From an uncultured Bradyrhizobium sp. (GTDB taxonomy: Bacteria; Pseudomonadota; Alphaproteobacteria; Rhizobiales; Xanthobacteraceae): 64,000 nucleotides of DNA. Positions 62,294-64,000 of this stretch are shown here, one piece after another (the stretch's first letter is position 1; each line of letters starts with the position of its first letter). Where the stretch lies: positions 186,001 through 250,000 of the forward strand of contig NZ_CANSMR010000005.1 of the NCBI RefSeq assembly GCF_947648125.1, given 5' to 3'. Under the pieces are notes generated by a model. It searched no databases. It was not told where the DNA came from and saw only the letters and a program-made list of their open reading frames with translations. The translations under genes and the position numbers were made by a program.

Positions 62294-63196
62294 TCAGGCC
62301 GTCTCCCGCTCCGCCGCGCTCTCGCCGACCAACACAACCTTGATGTCGACGTCCATGGCGAGATAAGCATCCGCGGCGCCGAGATAGACGCCATGCAGCG
62401 GCACCGCCTGGCGCGGATCGCGCGCCACCGCGACGCGGATCAGGTCGCGGGTGCCGACGATGCCGTTGGTCGGATCGAACTCGATCCAGCCCGCGCTCGG
62501 CAGATAGACCTGCACCCAGGCATGGGTCGAGCCGCCGCCGACATAGCCGTGCGCGCTGCCGGCGGGCATCGCGAGATAGCCGGAGACGAAACGCGCGGCG
62601 ATGCCGAGCCGGCGCAGCGCCTCGATCATGAACAGCGCATAGTCGCGGCAGGTGCCGGACTTCGTCCGCAGCGTATCGAGCGGATGCTGGGTGCCCTGCT
62701 CGTAACGCTTGCGATAGCTGAACGCCTCGCGGATGCCATGCGTCATGTCGCTCAGAATCTTGAACGTCAGGGTCGGCGCCTCGACATCGAGGAAGCGCCG
62801 CGCCCAGGTCGACAGCTCGCCGTTCGGGTCGCCATATTGCGGCGTGATGAACTGCTGCAGATCGGGGAATTCCTCATCGTCGTAGAGGAACGGATAGAAG
62901 TAGGCGGCGTCATCAGGCGTCAGCGCGAACGTATCGGCCGCATTGTGCTCGACCGTCGCGGTCGAGACAAAGGACAGCGTGTCGGCACGCTCGTCGAAGG
63001 TGGCGATCGCGACGCTGTTGCCGAACACGTCGTGAATCCAGCGCAGCGACATCGGTTGCGGATCGATCGCAAGTGCGCTGTCGAGCACGCGCAGATCATG
63101 GCCGTCGCGGGGGCGCAGCATGATGCGGTGTTCGCCGAACGCCACCGGGCGCGCATAGCGATAAACGGTCTTGTGATGGATAGTCAGGAGCGGCAT
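62294..63196 (-). CDS. Transglutaminase-like family protein (first of a pair)
   Basis: 300 residues from the ATG at 63196 (the preceding in-frame codons include only TTG). An N-terminal beta domain (HHKTVYRYARPVAFGEHRIM, a typical opening) leads to the catalytic core: Cys in TKSGTCRDYALFMIEALRRL, His in GGGSTHAWVQVYLP, Asp in GWIEFDPTNG. All three catalytic residues are present. It is the leading gene of a two-gene unit on the minus strand. This family hydrolyses or transfers at glutamine or peptide bonds; the true substrate is unknown. Confidence 0.88.
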   Translation of the reverse strand: MPLLTIHHKTVYRYARPVAFGEHRIMLRPRDGHDLRVLDSALAIDPQPMSLRWIHDVFGNSVAIATFDERADTLSFVSTATVEHNAADTFALTPDDAAYFYPFLYDDEEFPDLQQFITPQYGDPNGELSTWARRFLDVEAPTLTFKILSDMTHGIREAFSYRKRYEQGTQHPLDTLRTKSGTCRDYALFMIEALRRLGIAARFVSGYLAMPAGSAHGYVGGGSTHAWVQVYLPSAGWIEFDPTNGIVGTRDLIRVAVARDPRQAVPLHGVYLGAADAYLAMDVDIKVVLVGESAAERETA

Positions 63197-63299
63197 CTTC
63201 AAACAATCATCGTGATTTCGGACCGCTTAATCTATAGAGAAAGCTGCTCGATTCCAGACCAGCATGCCCCTTGAATAGGCAAAGTTGAGGAAAAGGCCC

Positions 63300-64000
63300 T
63301 TGAATTACGGCGGTGGCCCATCGTTCCTGCTCGCAAGCACCGACGTTTCACCGGTTCTTGAACATAATTCCGATGGCCGCTCGCCGTTCCTGTTCACCTG
63401 CGATCATTACGGCCGGCTGATTCCTGCGTCACTCGGCGATCTCGGCCTGCCTGAAAGCGAGCTCGTCCGGCACATCGCCTGGGACATCGGCATCGCCGGC
63501 GTCGCGACGCAGATCTCCGACTTGCTCGGCGCGCACCTGATCGCGCAGCGCTACTCGCGGCTCGTGATCGACTGCAATCGTCCGCCGCACGTCGCAAGCG
63601 CAATCCCGCTGATCAGCGAAGCCACCACCGTTCCCGGCAATGAAGGCCTGTCGCGCGAAGCCGCCGAGATGCGCCGCGCGCAGATCTTCGATCCCTATCA
63701 CCAGCGCATCGACGACATCATCGACGCACGCGCGCGTCGCGGCATGCCGACGGTGCTGGTGTCGCTGCACAGCTTCACGCCGGTCTATGCCGGCATCGCG
63801 CGTCCCTGGCACATCGGCACGCTCTACCACCGCGACACGATGCTGCCGCCGCTGCTGCTGAAGCATCTGCGCAGCGAGGGCGATCTCGTGGTCGGCGACA
63901 ACGAGCCCTATGCAGTCAGCGACGAGACCGACCACACGATCCCCGTGCATGGCGAGAAGCGCGGCCTGATGAATTCCGGCATCGAGATCCGCCAGGACCT
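63300..64000 (+). CDS. N-formylglutamate amidohydrolase family protein (cut by window end)
   Basis: 234 residues are visible and the frame runs off the window. It starts at a TTG with GAGG...AAAAGG upstream; no ATG is available nearby. Landmarks are FLFTCDHYGRLIPASLGDLG, HIAWDIGIAGVATQISDLLG, RYSRLVIDCNRP, VLVSLHSFTPVY and RPWHIGTLYHRDT, typical of FGase family proteins (hutG-like). True N-formylglutamate deformylases act in histidine breakdown; this subgroup often stands alone, and no hut genes are visible. Confidence 0.85.
   Translation, partial: MNYGGGPSFLLASTDVSPVLEHNSDGRSPFLFTCDHYGRLIPASLGDLGLPESELVRHIAWDIGIAGVATQISDLLGAHLIAQRYSRLVIDCNRPPHVASAIPLISEATTVPGNEGLSREAAEMRRAQIFDPYHQRIDDIIDARARRGMPTVLVSLHSFTPVYAGIARPWHIGTLYHRDTMLPPLLLKHLRSEGDLVVGDNEPYAVSDETDHTIPVHGEKRGLMNSGIEIRQD

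Overview
The window reads as chromosomal DNA of a slow-growing rhizobial alphaproteobacterium, most likely Bradyrhizobium or a close relative in the Nitrobacteraceae. The basis is the high GC content, gene families typical of that group (large NAD-glutamate dehydrogenase, RpoH with an intact RpoH box, RpoD next to DnaG, an MHYT-LytTR regulator beside CO dehydrogenase genes) and several extragenic palindromic repeats of the kind common in that genus. No database search was run; all identifications rest on motifs and remembered family sequences.

Layout. 1-2.6 kb: the end of a FabF-type ketoacyl synthase, then a divergent TetR/MFS pair sharing a perfect palindromic operator. 2.9-9.1 kb: a TPR/O-GlcNAc-transferase-like protein, a small site-2-type protease, and three TadG/TadE-like proteins without the rest of a Tad pilus operon. 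9.3-17.9 kb: a UPF0182 membrane protein flanked by copies of a short repeat, a 1606-residue NAD-glutamate dehydrogenase and a small hypothetical gene. 18.0-27.1 kb (minus strand): a form I (true) aerobic CO dehydrogenase cluster in the order coxC-M-S-L-D-E-F-G, followed by a CBS-domain gene. CoxC is a membrane MHYT-LytTR regulator. Between coxC and coxM lie two 9-bp direct repeats with a 12-bp spacer, the expected geometry of a LytTR binding site. 27.4-28.7 kb: a graveyard of an integrated element (3' fragment of a tRNA-Arg, sensor-domain fragment, probable integrase C-terminus, shortened excisionase) next to an intact tRNA-Glu.

29.2-34.8 kb: a second molybdenum hydroxylase (isoquinoline-oxidoreductase type, Tat-exported), a PQQ alcohol dehydrogenase with a lanthanide-type DxD motif, and a Tat-exported Rieske protein, together suggesting periplasmic oxidation chemistry. 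35-37.5 kb: rluD and rpoH. 37.5-41.0 kb: a cassette (truncated LuxR-type gene, arylamine N-acetyltransferase, MGT-type glycosyltransferase, TetR) bracketed by two copies of the rpoH terminator region, which looks like an insertion. 41.3-55 kb: cell-wall enzymes (L,D-transpeptidase, amidase, lytic transglycosylase), a GGDEF cyclase, a 24-residue Lys/Ala peptide gene, LysE exporter, single-domain response regulator, SDR, FRG-domain protein, DUF817, SnoaL-like protein and a TPR-CHAT protein. 55.4-59.8 kb: rpoD and a dnaG whose zinc-finger ligands are all replaced. 60-64 kb: a dimeric-type chlorite dismutase, a small membrane gene lying between two copies of a gene end, a gamma-glutamylcyclotransferase-like gene, two adjacent transglutaminase-like genes and the start of an N-formylglutamate amidohydrolase gene.

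The most noteworthy items are the complete cox cluster with its candidate CoxC operator, the repeat-bracketed cassette behind rpoH, the mobile-element remnant at a tRNA fragment, the zinc-less DnaG, the Lys/Ala micro-protein and the short repeat present at three loci.
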